A program made the position numbers and the translations under genes. Of a DNA stretch of 64,000 nucleotides, positions 30,306 to 43,000 are shown in pieces (within the stretch, counting starts at the first letter, position 1; each line of letters begins with the position of its first letter). The notes below the pieces were generated by a model. That model searched no databases and was not told the DNA's origin. It worked only from the letters and a program-made list of their open reading frames with translations. This DNA comes from Holothuria scabra. Lineage: Eukaryota > Echinodermata > Holothuroidea > Aspidochirotida > Holothuriidae. The stretch covers positions 32,739,884-32,803,883 of the forward strand of contig CM074200.1 of assembly GCA_037179385.1 (NCBI GenBank), written 5' to 3'.

Positions 30306-30448
30306 CCCTACTAAAAGTCCATGTGCTAATATGTAGTAAGTACGATCCCATAACCCCCATTTTTCAAACTGTTTGGCTGTGCTAATGTTTCTGAGTACAA
30401 TTTTATATTTAGAGACATCTTCACCATTTTCAATGTTAACAATTTGCT
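30306..30448 (-). CDS. Unassigned candidate exon
   Basis: A 162-codon frame without stops covers 30060-30548 on the minus strand, unusually long for this AT-rich DNA, but it has no ATG in its first two thirds. Within it, a T-rich tract ending TTTTGCTAG precedes 30448, and a strong donor GTAAGT follows 30306 (phase 0). Together they define a 143-bp exon encoding NIENGEDVSKYKIVLRNIST, then AKQFEKWGLWDRTYYILAHG and a few more residues. I do not recognise the family and found no partner exon. It may be an exon of an unknown minus-strand gene downstream of TM7SF3, or chance. Confidence 0.3.
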
Positions 30449-30732
30449 CTAGCAAAATTACAAAAATTAGCACTGGAGTGAATAAACTCTTGAATGAATA
30501 AACATGTATATATAATACATACTGTGTTATTGCAGAATTGCAAAACAATCCTTCAAAAACTTGTAAGGATCAATACCTCACAACATCTCTATGAATGACT
30601 TGTGGTGGTGTAGTTATACAAATAATATTTGCATTAAAACATTATGCATAGTTAATAAAATCTTGGTGTATTTTATGCTCAAAGAATTATACAAATTTCT
30701 TAAAGAACAATTTCTACATTGAAATTGTTACA

Positions 30733-31037
30733 TTAAAGGCATATTTTCATCATCCCAAACAGGTCCAATTCTCCCAACCTACTTACTTCCAGCCCCTCCC
30801 ACATTTATCTAAAACTCATCTTTATCCAGACACAATCCTTGTTTATTGCTTCATGGCTTGTCTCAGTGGCCATACAAGTCCATAATGAGTAATCAAGACA
30901 CTCTCAGTGCCCATGCTGTGTAATTTAGCTATGATGCATTGTTTGAATTTGATGCCAATCAAAGAGCTGTACAAATTGAGACTTTTGATGTACTCATACT
31001 GAAACTGTAGTTTGGGGTGACGAATGACTGCCTTTAA
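30733..31037 (+). mobile_element. TTAAAGG-type MITE, copy 2
   Basis: Begins TTAAAGGC...CATCCCAAACAGG and ends TAGTTTGGGGTGACG...GCCTTTAA, so the ends are inverted repeats of about 27 bp. A CATCCAGACACAATCC block inside matches the other copies. Confidence 0.75.
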
Positions 31038-31254
31038 GTGATGAAATTAATCATTGTGCACTATAATGAAACTTAACAAAGAGCAAGTAACCAGCTAGAT
31101 GGAGATCAGTGACACTTTCGTATTAAATGAGTCTTATACAACACAGGCTGTTTTCCTTCTGTATTTCATACTATTTCCCTTAATATCACCCTCCTAAATG
31201 CTATTTTCAGTCTTATTCAAATATTTTGGTAAAGAACACAACTTCTAAGGGTGA

Positions 31255-31965
31255 GATCTAGAGAAAAAAGGCCAGAACCGACCTAGCCTGCGAATTTTTT
31301 ATCCAGCTCATCGCTATGGAAAAATTAACATCCACAGGTATGGGCAACAAATCTGTTCAACTGCGTAGAAATCTTACAGAAACTTCATTTACATAACTCT
31401 ACGTGGATTGGTTGAAGCAAGGTTGTTAATGTTTATTTAACAGGCAAACACTTGTACCACTGTACAACAGCGCACAGAGTCACTGTGGTCAATGTTATTT
31501 GACACTGGTATTGTGTGGTACCGTGCAAGCATACACACACAGTACAGCGGTTAATTAAGAACAAGCGTTCCCACGGCCACGGGAAAAGATAGTTCAATAC
31601 TTTTCAACAAAAGATTACTGTTTTTAATCCATTCTTTGATAAAAGTTGCTATTGTTTGAAAGAGGCTGTCCATGATGAAGACAAGGCAAAAAGCGTATGT
31701 TTTGTTTAGTTTAAATGTCTTGGTGTTCAACGTAGCATTGCCAAGATGTAGTCATTGAGCACCACCTACTTCAGGAATAGACCAATTGTGGTGAGTGCTC
31801 ATGAATATTAAGACAAACAACTTTTGGACTCATTGAACTGACCATCACCGGCAGGCTCTGAGGGGCGGCAGCCTAAAGGGGGCTGCAGCCACAGAGGCGC
31901 TACGCAGGCTAGAACCGACCCGACTTAAACCAATGGGTTAGAAACTGAGCTGTAAAACCCTATCT
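31255..31965 (+). mobile_element. SINE 3' half split by a hAT-like element
   Basis: AAAAAAGGCCAGAACCGAC before and CCGACTTAAACCAATGGGTT then GAAACTGAGCTGTAAAACCC after the insertion are adjacent parts of the SINE 3' half. Confidence 0.6.
31283..31911. mobile_element. hAT-like 629-bp element (TIR TAGCCTGCG)
   Basis: The ends CTAGCCTGCG and CGCAGGCTA are inverted repeats. GAACCGAC at 31275-31282 recurs at 31912-31919 as an exact 8-bp target duplication, typical of hAT transposition. There is no transposase ORF. The right end holds a GC-rich hairpin (GGCGGCAGCC...GGCTGCAGCC). Confidence 0.8.
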
Positions 31966-32599
31966 AATGTAACAAACTATAAAAGACCCGAAGTAACCTT
32001 ACCTGATTAGTTCAATAATGGAAGCGAGCAGAGTGGTTCACTGGTTTGCCTCAAAAATATAATGGGTCTTCAATACATAAGTCCTATTACCTAGAAAAGT
32101 GTATGCCAATATTTGGTCTTAAAATCTTGAAAGCCATTCAAATTGGAAGCATACTTTCAATAAAGAAACAAAGTTTATAATGATTTTTTTGTTTCAACTA
32201 ATATTTTCTAACAATATAAATTTATTTACAGCGTCCAGATCTACTGCACTGAATTACATAGTACTGTACTGAATATGCTTGTACTAGTATTCCTTTCTCT
32301 CAAATATTTCAGGTATTACAATCAACAATGTCTCACACCTCAAATCTTAACTTCAAAAACAAAAAAAAATCAAATTCAACTAATGAGAATAATTCAAGTC
32401 CCCTTAATATAAATGATCACCTTTCAAACACGGCCACATGAATCACATATGACATACTGTAAAGGACCCCTTCTCAGTAAGAACATAATTTTGTTGGTTA
32501 TTTTTGGTGTTGCTTATAAGAACTTTCTGAGGAATGATGGACAAACACTCCAAACAGCTTGAGTACAGTTACACAAAATCAAAGGGCAAAACTGTGTAT

Positions 32600-32775
32600 G
32601 AGAAGCATGGTTACCTACTGCCACTGTGCTTGGTGCTCAACATAAGCCATGGAGTAGGGAAAACAAGCCAGTAAGCCACAACTGGAAAAAAAGGCCTTGG
32701 CCAGCTCAAATTTTACCAATTGGTTAAAAAACTGGGCTGTAAAACTCCACTCCATGTCACTAACTAACTACATGA
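32600..32775 (+). mobile_element. SINE body and 3' end
   Basis: CTACTGCCACTGTGCTTGGT, GGAGTAGGGAAAACAAGCCA and AACTGGGCTGTAAAACTCCA are present; the tRNA head is missing. Confidence 0.65.
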
Positions 32776-33786
32776 AAAATTATGAAGATTGTGTGGACAT
32801 AAAGTAGTCCTGTAGGTACGATAACTTATCAGGAAAATATATAAGCATCCTTACGACAGGAATAAGAGTGAAATAGCTTTGTTACATTTGTTGAGAATGC
32901 ACTTTGTCACTCTTTTTACACAATTTTAACCCACTCCCCCTTCCAACCCCCACATCCTTCCTTTGCCACACATATCCCCCCATGAATCTTCCCTTTCCCC
33001 CTGCAGCATCTGTGTTCCTAAAACTTCTCAAGGTTGAACAATATTAAATATGTGAAGTCCTCCCTACTGTATGAAAATGACTTAATTGTTGTAAATAAAG
33101 AACTACTGAGGTTGGAATGGACCATTTTACCAGGGATAGCAAACTCTTTTGGGAACATCTCCTCAGATAAACATAAACCTCATTTGAACAATCCCACATT
33201 TACATATATATATATATATACATACACAATATTTACAGTATCAATTTTCTATACAAAATATATCAATTGGCACTTCGGTTATAAATCTATACTTTTCTTT
33301 CCTACAAATATTCCTGCTTCTGTTCTGAAGACTAAAACTAATTTTAACATCTAAGAATAACAAAAGTCCCTTTTCTGCATAATATCTCTCAGTCTTACTG
33401 TGTTAGTTTACTGCAGAGGGGAAATTTTCCCAACTGAGAAAGACATTCAACAGCTGGGTCATTCCATGGCCACTACCCCACACAGAGTTGTAATAAGTCA
33501 TGCAATTTTGCATTTGAACCAGTCATAATACTTTTAATCCAAATTTAAGATAAGTCATTGCATTCTTTCTAAGGGGAACATTCTGATGTAAATCTCAGAG
33601 TCATCTCCTTTCTGAAAATTAGTGTCTCTAGTCATCACTCGATACCACTCTGTACACACCTTTCCCTCCCCCTTGCCTTGACTTGCTAGGATTTTACCAA
33701 TATATCCAAAGTAATGGCTTACAGTATACTTTACAAATATGACCCTCAAAAGAGTATCAACAAGGCACATTACACCTTTCTACCTT
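32776..33786. other. Region downstream of TM7SF3, probably including its 3' UTR
   Basis: No domain is recognised in the 71- and 106-codon frames here. A (TA)n run lies at about 33204-33222. The TM7SF3 stop codon is at 33787-33789 on the minus strand. Confidence 0.45.
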
Positions 33787-34013
33787 TCACAAGTCACCGA
33801 CCAATGGAGAGTGGTCACTATCTAACAGGTTGACCGTTCCACTGACCAGCACATTTTGAGGGCACTCTTGGTATCCCGAACGAATTGCATTCCGTTTCTC
33901 TATGAAAGAGTGGTACGGGCACTGAGGGAAGTTGGGTTCTTTCTTGGTTAGAAACTTCTGGCAAGCTACACCGCCAACTGCTAATACACACCAGAGTACT
34001 CCGAGACTATAAT
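33787..34013 (-). CDS. TM7SF3: TM7SF3 terminal exon (TM7 and cytoplasmic tail)
   Basis: Encodes the last membrane segment (YSLGVLWCVLAVGGVACQ) and a tail with FPQCPYHSF, comparable to human FFPPHPYKLW. TGA is at 33787-33789. The acceptor is TTCCCTTCAG. Confidence 0.9.
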
Positions 34014-37000
34014 CTGAAGGGAAAGGATAAAATATAAACAAAAGTTTAAATGAAACTCATATCTCCAACCCCAAATTTTTGGAAGCTTATCCAACTTGGC
34101 TTTTAAATGTTTTTATTGCAGAGTCAAAGAAAGACTAAATTTCCAAGATCGATTTAAAACTAGGAGGAAACTTCAAAAGGCAGTTGGACAAGTTAAAGTT
34201 ACTGCACAGTATATAGGGTAGTGGCCAGGGCAAAAATTACAGGCAGTTCAAACACTATTAATGTAAAGTGTCATCATCACTCAAAATGTGGTGTATTCAT
34301 TTGGAACTCTTAGGAAGGACAGTTGCCCCCCACCTCCCCTACACAGACAGTGGCCCTGTTAAAAGTTGCATGACTTACAAATGACAACATTGGATAGCTG
34401 ATGTAAAAAGCATTAAAAGCCAAGAAAGTAGCAACTATTTCCATCAGAATCCGTCAAAAATTGATCATTTCACAGGGCAAATTCTGATTTGCACTTAATC
34501 AGTAATAAATGTGAACTCAATATGCAAATTTTGTGATGTCATAGGAGGAACATGCTATATACTGTACGACTTATGTTATCCTTTGTTTTTACAATCTTCA
34601 CTTCAAGGACAGTTGTAACATCAGTATATCCTAAGGGTTTTATTTTGGAAGTGTAAATTGCGTCCTTGAAATTGATCAGCATCAATTACAAAATCATAAA
34701 CCTTCTGATGAGCAATTAAGATGTAACTAATATAGGATTAACAACAGAGGGTACAACACTTTACATCATTGTTTGTTCATAAGCAACAAGTTGCTTCAGA
34801 AACACTGGAACTTTGAAGAGCTATATCTTGAGAACGGTAAAATATGTTGAGATAATTCCAACGGATTTTTCCTTAAAAAAGGTCACTTTGTAACTACCCA
34901 GTGAAGTCAAGTTTGCTGACATGTCACACTACCTTTGAATGAATAAATTCAACAACATTCCACTCAGCACTGAAGAAGTCATAAAAGTGTTCAATTTGGC
35001 AGAAGAGTTCAAATTTCAAAACATTGTAATGTTCATCATTTTCAGTCACATTTGTCTCAGTGTTAATTTAAAGGGCCAAACCTCTAACCCCAAATTACAA
35101 TTTTGGTATGGGTGTACTGAAATTCTCAATTGGCTCAGCTCTTTGATTGACAGCTAATTCAAACAATGCAGAGTACCAAAGCTTATATTATACAGCATGA
35201 ACGGTACTGAGAGTGTTTTTGATTATATAAATTGAGTTTTCTATACTCACCTTGAAGCGATAAACTGAAATCGTATCTGGATGAGGATTAATTTCAGACA
35301 ATTGTGGGAGGGGCTTAAGTAAGAAGGTTAGGAGAATTGGTATTGTTTGGGGTGTGAGAACTGGGACTTTAAAGGGTCGCTGATGTTAGGATATGATTAC
35401 ATCATGATGCTAGAAGCGAATAGCAAGTTTTAGCCATCTCAAGCTGGCAACTTATAATCCAGAATCTACCGGAGAACTTCGTGTTCAGGTATCTTGAGAT
35501 CAATAAAGTTAAAGGCGTTGGTTTAAACGGAGTTAACTGCCGCAATTACAGAGACAAGCTTCCCCCGAGAAAATGCCTTTTTCTCGGGTAACATTGGCTA
35601 CAAAGTCCTATTCAATTCTAGCAGCATGACTTGCTCTACTGCAAACATTTCCCAGGGTGGAGGTGTTTAAATGCTTCCAATACCATAGAAAAGCATACCC
35701 TACCATCCTTGTCCCTAGCCCCAAAAAGTGGACCAACAGGGCATGAAATAGCTTAACCCATTCAGACCTAACCTCCAGCCACATAACAATGTTTTTTGCC
35801 ACAAAAATCATGATCATAACAACAGTCACATGAAATGCAAAATCATTTGGTAAAATTTTGAAAGTTTGAGGTCAGCAAAGCATGCTTGAATATAAAATGA
35901 GTGGTATATTTCTGTGGTAACCACATTCCTTGAGAAGAAAGCTACCATACTGCTTTCTAATTGAGTTATCTATCATTATGTGTCTGTAAACAAAGTTTTA
36001 AGATATAAAATTTTCTTATATAGGAAAAAAAAAAGTTTCCCTTCAAGACAAAATGAAGTCACCACAATTTGAATAATTATACACTGCTATCCTATTTCAT
36101 GAATAGGTCTTTCTTATTATGTGACAGTCAGGGATTACCAAGAACAGTTTTTCAATGTGACATCTTAAATTGTTAGCTTTAAACAGCTGATGAAGAAGAA
36201 GATTTTATTAATTGGATAAATGGAATTTATAACACCCTTGTTATACCATCAATAAGTACAAACTTTACTATTGTATTGTGCAAATTCCATTTGAGGAAAA
36301 AAAAATCAGAATCTGTGATGATTTATCAGTAAACAAATTGAAGTGAAACGGGAAATGCAAACCTGTGCTAAAATTATTTACTTTAATAGAAGAAATTCTT
36401 TGTTTTGAATCAGAGCTTGACAGAGAAAATTATCACTTTTTTTCCAGAAACTTGATTTTCCTTTTGAAACTGATTGTTTACCAGAATATAAAGACACCAT
36501 GAAGGTCTTCCAGGTGAGGAATGTATAACAAGAACTACTGGAAAATTTCTTAACATTTTTAAGGTAAAAAATTGTATTATGCAAGCCAAGGTAGCCACTT
36601 CACACCATGACTAATCACAATGTTAGGCCATGATAATAGATCATCTGTTTATTATTGGTTACAACTTAATGCCCCATTGTGCTGCACAATTTCAATGAAA
36701 AGAATTGTGATTTGGCTAAAATTTCTTAATACTGTACATTTAGAGAACTTCATGATCCCTTTAAACTAATGAGAAAGGAGCAAAAATCCTGAAAAACACA
36801 GTTTAGAATAAATTTTTGCAAAAAAGTATAATGCTGAGCTCTAGTCTAATTAACCTGTAACTCAATAGCAACAATGTTAAATAGATATTCAAATGTTTTT
36901 CTTTTTTTTTTTCTTTTTCTTTTTACATCAGCATGTCACACATAAACTCCTCCTCTCCTTGTTAACATCAAATAAAACTGTTCAAATTTCACACAAAGGA

Positions 37001-40000
37001 TGGAATATGTCCATAGTAAATTGTGTGCAAGTACATTTATAAACTGCTACATTTTTTCTTATACATGCACTCTTTTTTTTTTGAAGGGGTGGGGGGTAAT
37101 GTAGAGGTAATAATCGTTTCAACATGACGGTGGTAAATTTGACTTACAAGTTTCATGGAAAATTGTTTTTTTTTTCTTATTCTGGTATTAAGTATTTTAA
37201 TCTTACAATGTGCTTACCGAGTGGACTCCCTGGAAGGACATAAACTGCGTCATCAAAGTGATCCGCAGATGCTCGATGGACTATATTCTGAATGATGTAC
37301 TGAATGACACCACCGACGAAAAAACTCAGAGTTGCTATCACCATGTAAGATCCAATCACAGCAGATGCTATAATGCTTATCTGAATATTTATAGAAAAAT
37401 GAAATATTAATGAAAAACATTGTCAGACATTATTTCTGCACTCTTTTGAGAGTTTTACACGACAGTTTTGTGCTTCATAATCACTTTCATCCTATACTTT
37501 TTTTTGTTGTGTTCTGGTTAAAGGTAGTGTGACACGTCAGCAAAATGACCTGACTTCTCTTGTCAGTTACGGAGTGATCTTTACTGACTTAAACTCTGTT
37601 TCATTAAGGTCAATATTTTTTAACGCTCTCAAGATATTCATATAATTCTACAAAGTTTGAATGTGTCTGAAGCAACTTGTTGCTCATGCAAAACTAATGA
37701 TTGTGGCGTGTTGCACAGTGTTGACATTTCTTTTTTTAACCCTATATTAATTATCTCTTAATCTCATCACATAGTTAATGGTTTGGTAATTGATACTGAT
37801 GATTTTCAAGGACACAATTTAAAACCTTCAGGACAAACTAAGGTTACAACTGTCCTTGAAATGAAGATTGTAAAAACAAACAATAGCATTAGCCCTATAT
37901 GGTATGTCTCTCTCATGACATCAGAAGATTTGTATATCGAGGTCTTCTTTATTAATGATTAAGTGTATATCAGGAATAACACCATAAAATGATCAATTTG
38001 TGATGGATTTTGATGGATATTGCAACTATATTCTTTGCTTTTAATGCTTTTTATATCAAATACCCAATTTTGTTGTTTTCTTGTCATACATCTTTTTAAA
38101 GAGCAAGAGCAGTCACCTCAACTTGAAGTAGTATAGTAGACTGTCCTGTTCCATGATTGGCTGTTGAAGGTCATGTGACAACAATTTTTCTCTTCAAATG
38201 TAAAATTTACTAGAAGTAACTGCTTGTTTTACCTTGAATGTGCAATATTGAAGTTATAAAATATAATGAAAGATACTTTGAAGAGAAATACCAGGAAACT
38301 TGTGATATTTAACTGCTGCTTCAAAATAAGTTTAAGGGGACTGCTCTTGACCTTTAGGACTCTGAAATAAATGAATACTGCCTTATTATAGCATAAAAAC
38401 AAAATGCCTGCCACTTATTACACAAATATGCCCATTCAAATCAACTTGAGTATTGAGTTAATAGAGTATTTCCTAGAGCCTGGAGTTCATGAGAACACAG
38501 TATTACAGTGAATGTGATTCAACAACAAAGAAAGAATGCTTCTCAGTTACATATTGTGCAGGCCAGAGTAAGGCTTTTCAAAAAATAATCCTATGACAAA
38601 ACCCATGAAGAGTTGTTATCAATAGCAAAAATTGGGCCTTTAATGGCAGAAGAGCTACAAAAAAAAAATTTAAACAAAAAAATTAATAGAACCTGCAAAC
38701 ACAAAGCATCGAAAACTCCAAAAGGAAAAGCGTTTTCAATGCACAATTGCTGTAGGAACAAAAAACTTTGAAAAAATAAGTAATTTAATCAAAATCATCA
38801 GAATCATTTACATTACAATAATGTCCATAATCATTACTTATGAGGTAAGTACCATTCCATCTTCAGTGACTGACTGCATGGTTTAGTAGTAGAGCATCCG
38901 ATTTGCAGTTGAAAACTCTTAAGAATTTGATTTCTGAACAGATCATATGGAAGACTTTCAAAATTGAACCTACTGCCATTATGCTTGGTACTCAGCATAA
39001 ACCACAACTTGAAAAAAGGTCACAGGTGGTCCTTCTTAAACCAATTGATTGGAAGCTTGGCCATAAAACCTCATCTAACTACCTCCATCCACAATGACTT
39101 AATGACTTTAAAGTTAAAAAAAAATCATGCCAACAGAATATTGACATAGAACTTAAGCTGGCACTTAAATGAAGAATTATTTGAATTTTTGCAATAAATA
39201 AAATTTGTAACACCAGGTGTGATTAATTAAGCAACTTACCCACTTTGGGAAAAGTAAACCAAAGATTGGAACAATAAGTATTGCAGAGGCAAAGGCAAGT
39301 CCAAAAGAGGCTGTACTCTGCCAAACACTCAAGTAACCTAATAGAAAACAGATAACATGATGCAAATCTCTTACATGATAAAGCTTGTACAATATAATTT
39401 CACAACGACATGGGTGCTTTCATTTCTTGTTTTTAACTAAAATATTTCGTTGTCAACATCCTGCATGAATATATGTGGTCTTTTGATGGAGCATCTGTTC
39501 TTCACACAGATCTGATTTCCATTCCTAGGTCGAGTCCTACCAAAAAATTTTAAACTGGAACCTCCTGCTGTACAGAAGATTATGACAGTGACCCTTAACT
39601 ACCATATCAAAAGCACATTAAAAACAAATATTTGCCATGATGACATCTTTACATTTTCCAATCAACTTCAGGTATTAATGTATGTCTGTCTGTTTCAATA
39701 GGAAATCTATCCAAGTTTCCTAACTTGAGATATCACGTTAACAAGTTTTTCAGACTTTGACCCCTGGTGACCCCAGATGACCTTTGACCTCCACCAAAAA
39801 CAATAGGGACCATCTCCTGACTTTAACCCATCCCCATATCAAGTATGAAATCTGTCAAAGCTTCCAAACTTGAGATATCATGTTAACGAGATTTTCAAAC
39901 TTTGACCCCTGGTGACCTCTGACCTCCGCCAAAAACAGTAGGGACCATCTTCTGACTATAACGCATCCACATAATAAATATGAAAATCTATCCAAGTTTC

Positions 40001-43000
40001 CTACCTTGAGATATCGCGTTAACAAGGTTTTTAAACTTTGACCCCTGGTGACCCCAAATGACCTTTGACCTCCACCAAAAACAATAGACTTCTTCCTCTC
40101 AATATGGCTCATCTATGTACCAAGTTCAAAAACTGTCAGACATTCCTACCTTGAAATATCATGTAAACAGGCAAAGTGTAAAACACACACACACATACAC
40201 ACACACACACGCCATCATGAATGCATAGGTTTCTCTTATCATCGAAACCAATAAAAGGTGTGTGGTCAATTAGTAAGATTTTGATCCTCTGTTCATAAGG
40301 GGTATAGACAGGCAAGATGGAGGATGTGACAAAACAAACATTACAACTAAATACTCATCCTATCCTGATGTGACCTTACCAACTCTAAAACTATCATCCC
40401 AACTACAGTTGAAAAGCTATGCACAAATCCCCAAATCAGTTGCCTAATTGCCTCCTCCACCCCACCACAGCTGCGTCACCAGGCTCCACAATCCCACTTG
40501 AGCTACAGACCTCCTCCATCTTATTTACATCCAATGCACCTTTCATGTTCTGTTTAGAAGATGAGCCACAAATTTTGTCCAGAGGAGGCAGCCACATTAA
40601 AGGAGGGTGCTCAAAACCTTAAAGGGGGCTGTGGGGGAAGTCATCCTCTGACTACATGGGTGCTCTGCAATTGCCTCCCGCCCCCTCCTTCCCCCAAACT
40701 TTCATTTTAAAACTTTCAACTGATTTCTTACAAGTGAAGAAAAATGAACTCACCAAATGGAGTAAAAAATAGAACAGAGGCAATATGGAAGCCAAGAACG
40801 AGACTAATCCATAAAACAACAGGGGTGACCGTACCAAATCTCCACCAGAAACTTGTCAAAACAGCACCACCAAGTAAACCAAGTGTGACAGAGGCTGTCA
40901 TGATACCTATGGAAGACAAAAAGGATTAATAACAAAAAGTGAAGATCCATAAACTTGAATACACTGAATATCAGATCATTGACTTTCTCAGTTATGTCCT
41001 CACATTTGGAACAAATATAAGGAAAATAATTTTAAAATGAAAATAAATGAGAACAGTTTTTCTTTTTGTAAATATCCTATAACAACAGGGGATCCAAAAA
41101 CCCTTGTTATGTTGTTATTTAAACCGTGTTTGTTTAATGTTACGTTCTCTATGTCAGAGTCTGTATGTAAGATTCATTTGTTAGTCTGTGCAGGTAGCCA
41201 TTACCATATGAGTAAGTTGTTTTCATCTTAAAGGTGGAGATAAAGTTATTTTTGTACTTGGGCTATTCTTATGTACCATTCAATTAAAATCACCTCCATT
41301 CATGACAAATGTTTGGGTCAAGTACTTTTTTCAATCTACAGATTAGTCCTCCGTGAGTCACAAATCTCAAAAAGAGATGCTTGTTGGATCTACTGTCACG
41401 GTTTCTCGGAGCCAGGCTGTTGTAGATTCTGCTTCATAGCCTAAACCTGTTGTGCTGCAAATCTAGGTTATGTGCAATCTTTGTGTTTGGGTTTAGATAT
41501 TAAGCATAGTTTCATTGGCCTTTGTATTGGTTATGCCCATGCAGTAGGAGTAAATGCGTTCTGGTAGAATTAGTCAAGTAATAACAGAAAAGGCATACTT
41601 CTTAAGTTTATGTTTTGCTATTCCCTTTTGCTCAAGTGAAAGTAAAATTTTAGAGTTCTTTTTAGTTTCTTGGACACAGGCATGAGCTGTATTTGTTAAG
41701 GTTTTTCTTTCATTCTTAAAGGAAAGACTACTTTCAGGAATTTACAGTTTGATTAATTATTATTATACAATATTTTTATCCTTTATGTTTGAACACTAAT
41801 AACACTAATAGACAAAAACACAGAAATCCAAATATGTTCCTAAATGTGGACAAATCTGATGGAAGAAAAGTTGAACTGAATAGGTCAGTAAAAGTACCAT
41901 ATATAGACTAGTATAATAAAACTTAAAAATAGCTAAGTGACAATATGGGAGCTTGTTGTTACAAATTGTCGATAAAATGACAGTAATATTCTTTATTCAC
42001 ATCTTGAAAATTTTTTTTGTAAGTAAACCTACTTAGTATTTGTTTAGGTTTAGTTTTTATAGGTTATTTGTTAAGCTAGTTAGCCAGTACCTAGAACAAA
42101 CATGAATCAAGAAGGGAAATATTCTGAGTTAGACGACAGGCTTCATGCCCTGAAGCCACCAACCTTCGACCCCATTCAGCAGGCTCTAGTTCTTTAGTTG
42201 TAATTTAAGTTTGCAAGAAGTCCCTAATTGTATTCTAAAGTATGTTTTGCAATCATTTTGGCTTTTCTATGCTTTAATTAAAAAAAAAATATACAGCCAG
42301 ACTGTATTTCCACTTATGGACGACATTTATCCATTGTTCCTGTTCCAACCAATCAAAATTTCTCAGGTCTGGACTTCCACTCCTGGAAAGGTCACACCAA
42401 GACTTTAAATATGGAACCTTCCACTTATACTAATTGGTTAGAAACTGAACCCGAACCATAAAATCTCATCCACAGTAACTAACTCATGTGAACCCTTGCT
42501 ATCAGTTTAAGTACAGATGAAAATTTGAAGCAACGACTTACCATAAGAAAGCATTACTGTATTAGCAGCAAATATCATATAAAATCCAACCACTGTCGGC
42601 AAGAACCCAAACATGAACAGTTCTGGAAAGGAAGATAACAAGGTTCATAATTATAGGTGTTCATGCTGTCACAACAAGAAATATTGCATTCTCAATTGTA
42701 CAACTGATTGAACAAATTGGGACATAAAAACACCTACTGTAAACTTCCAAAATTTCAGATGACTTTCATACAGTTAACAAACTTTGGAGAAAGGTATCAG
42801 CAGAAAAGAAAAGTCAACAGTATGTAGCTACAGTGTGAAACAGTGTGATTGCAACCCATACAGTGAGACTGCAATCCATACAGTGCGGCTGGAACCCATA
42901 CCGAGTGACTGCAACCTACACAGTGTGACTGCAAGTCCTCTAGGTGATATTATCCATCCCGTCCGTCGCGTCCCGTCCGTCCGTCCGTCTGTCCGTCCAT

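Noticed and set aside
33555..33770. A 71-codon minus-strand frame just after the TM7SF3 stop
   Set aside because: Not aligned with the vertebrate TM7SF3 tail and separated by a clear stop codon; most likely 3' UTR.
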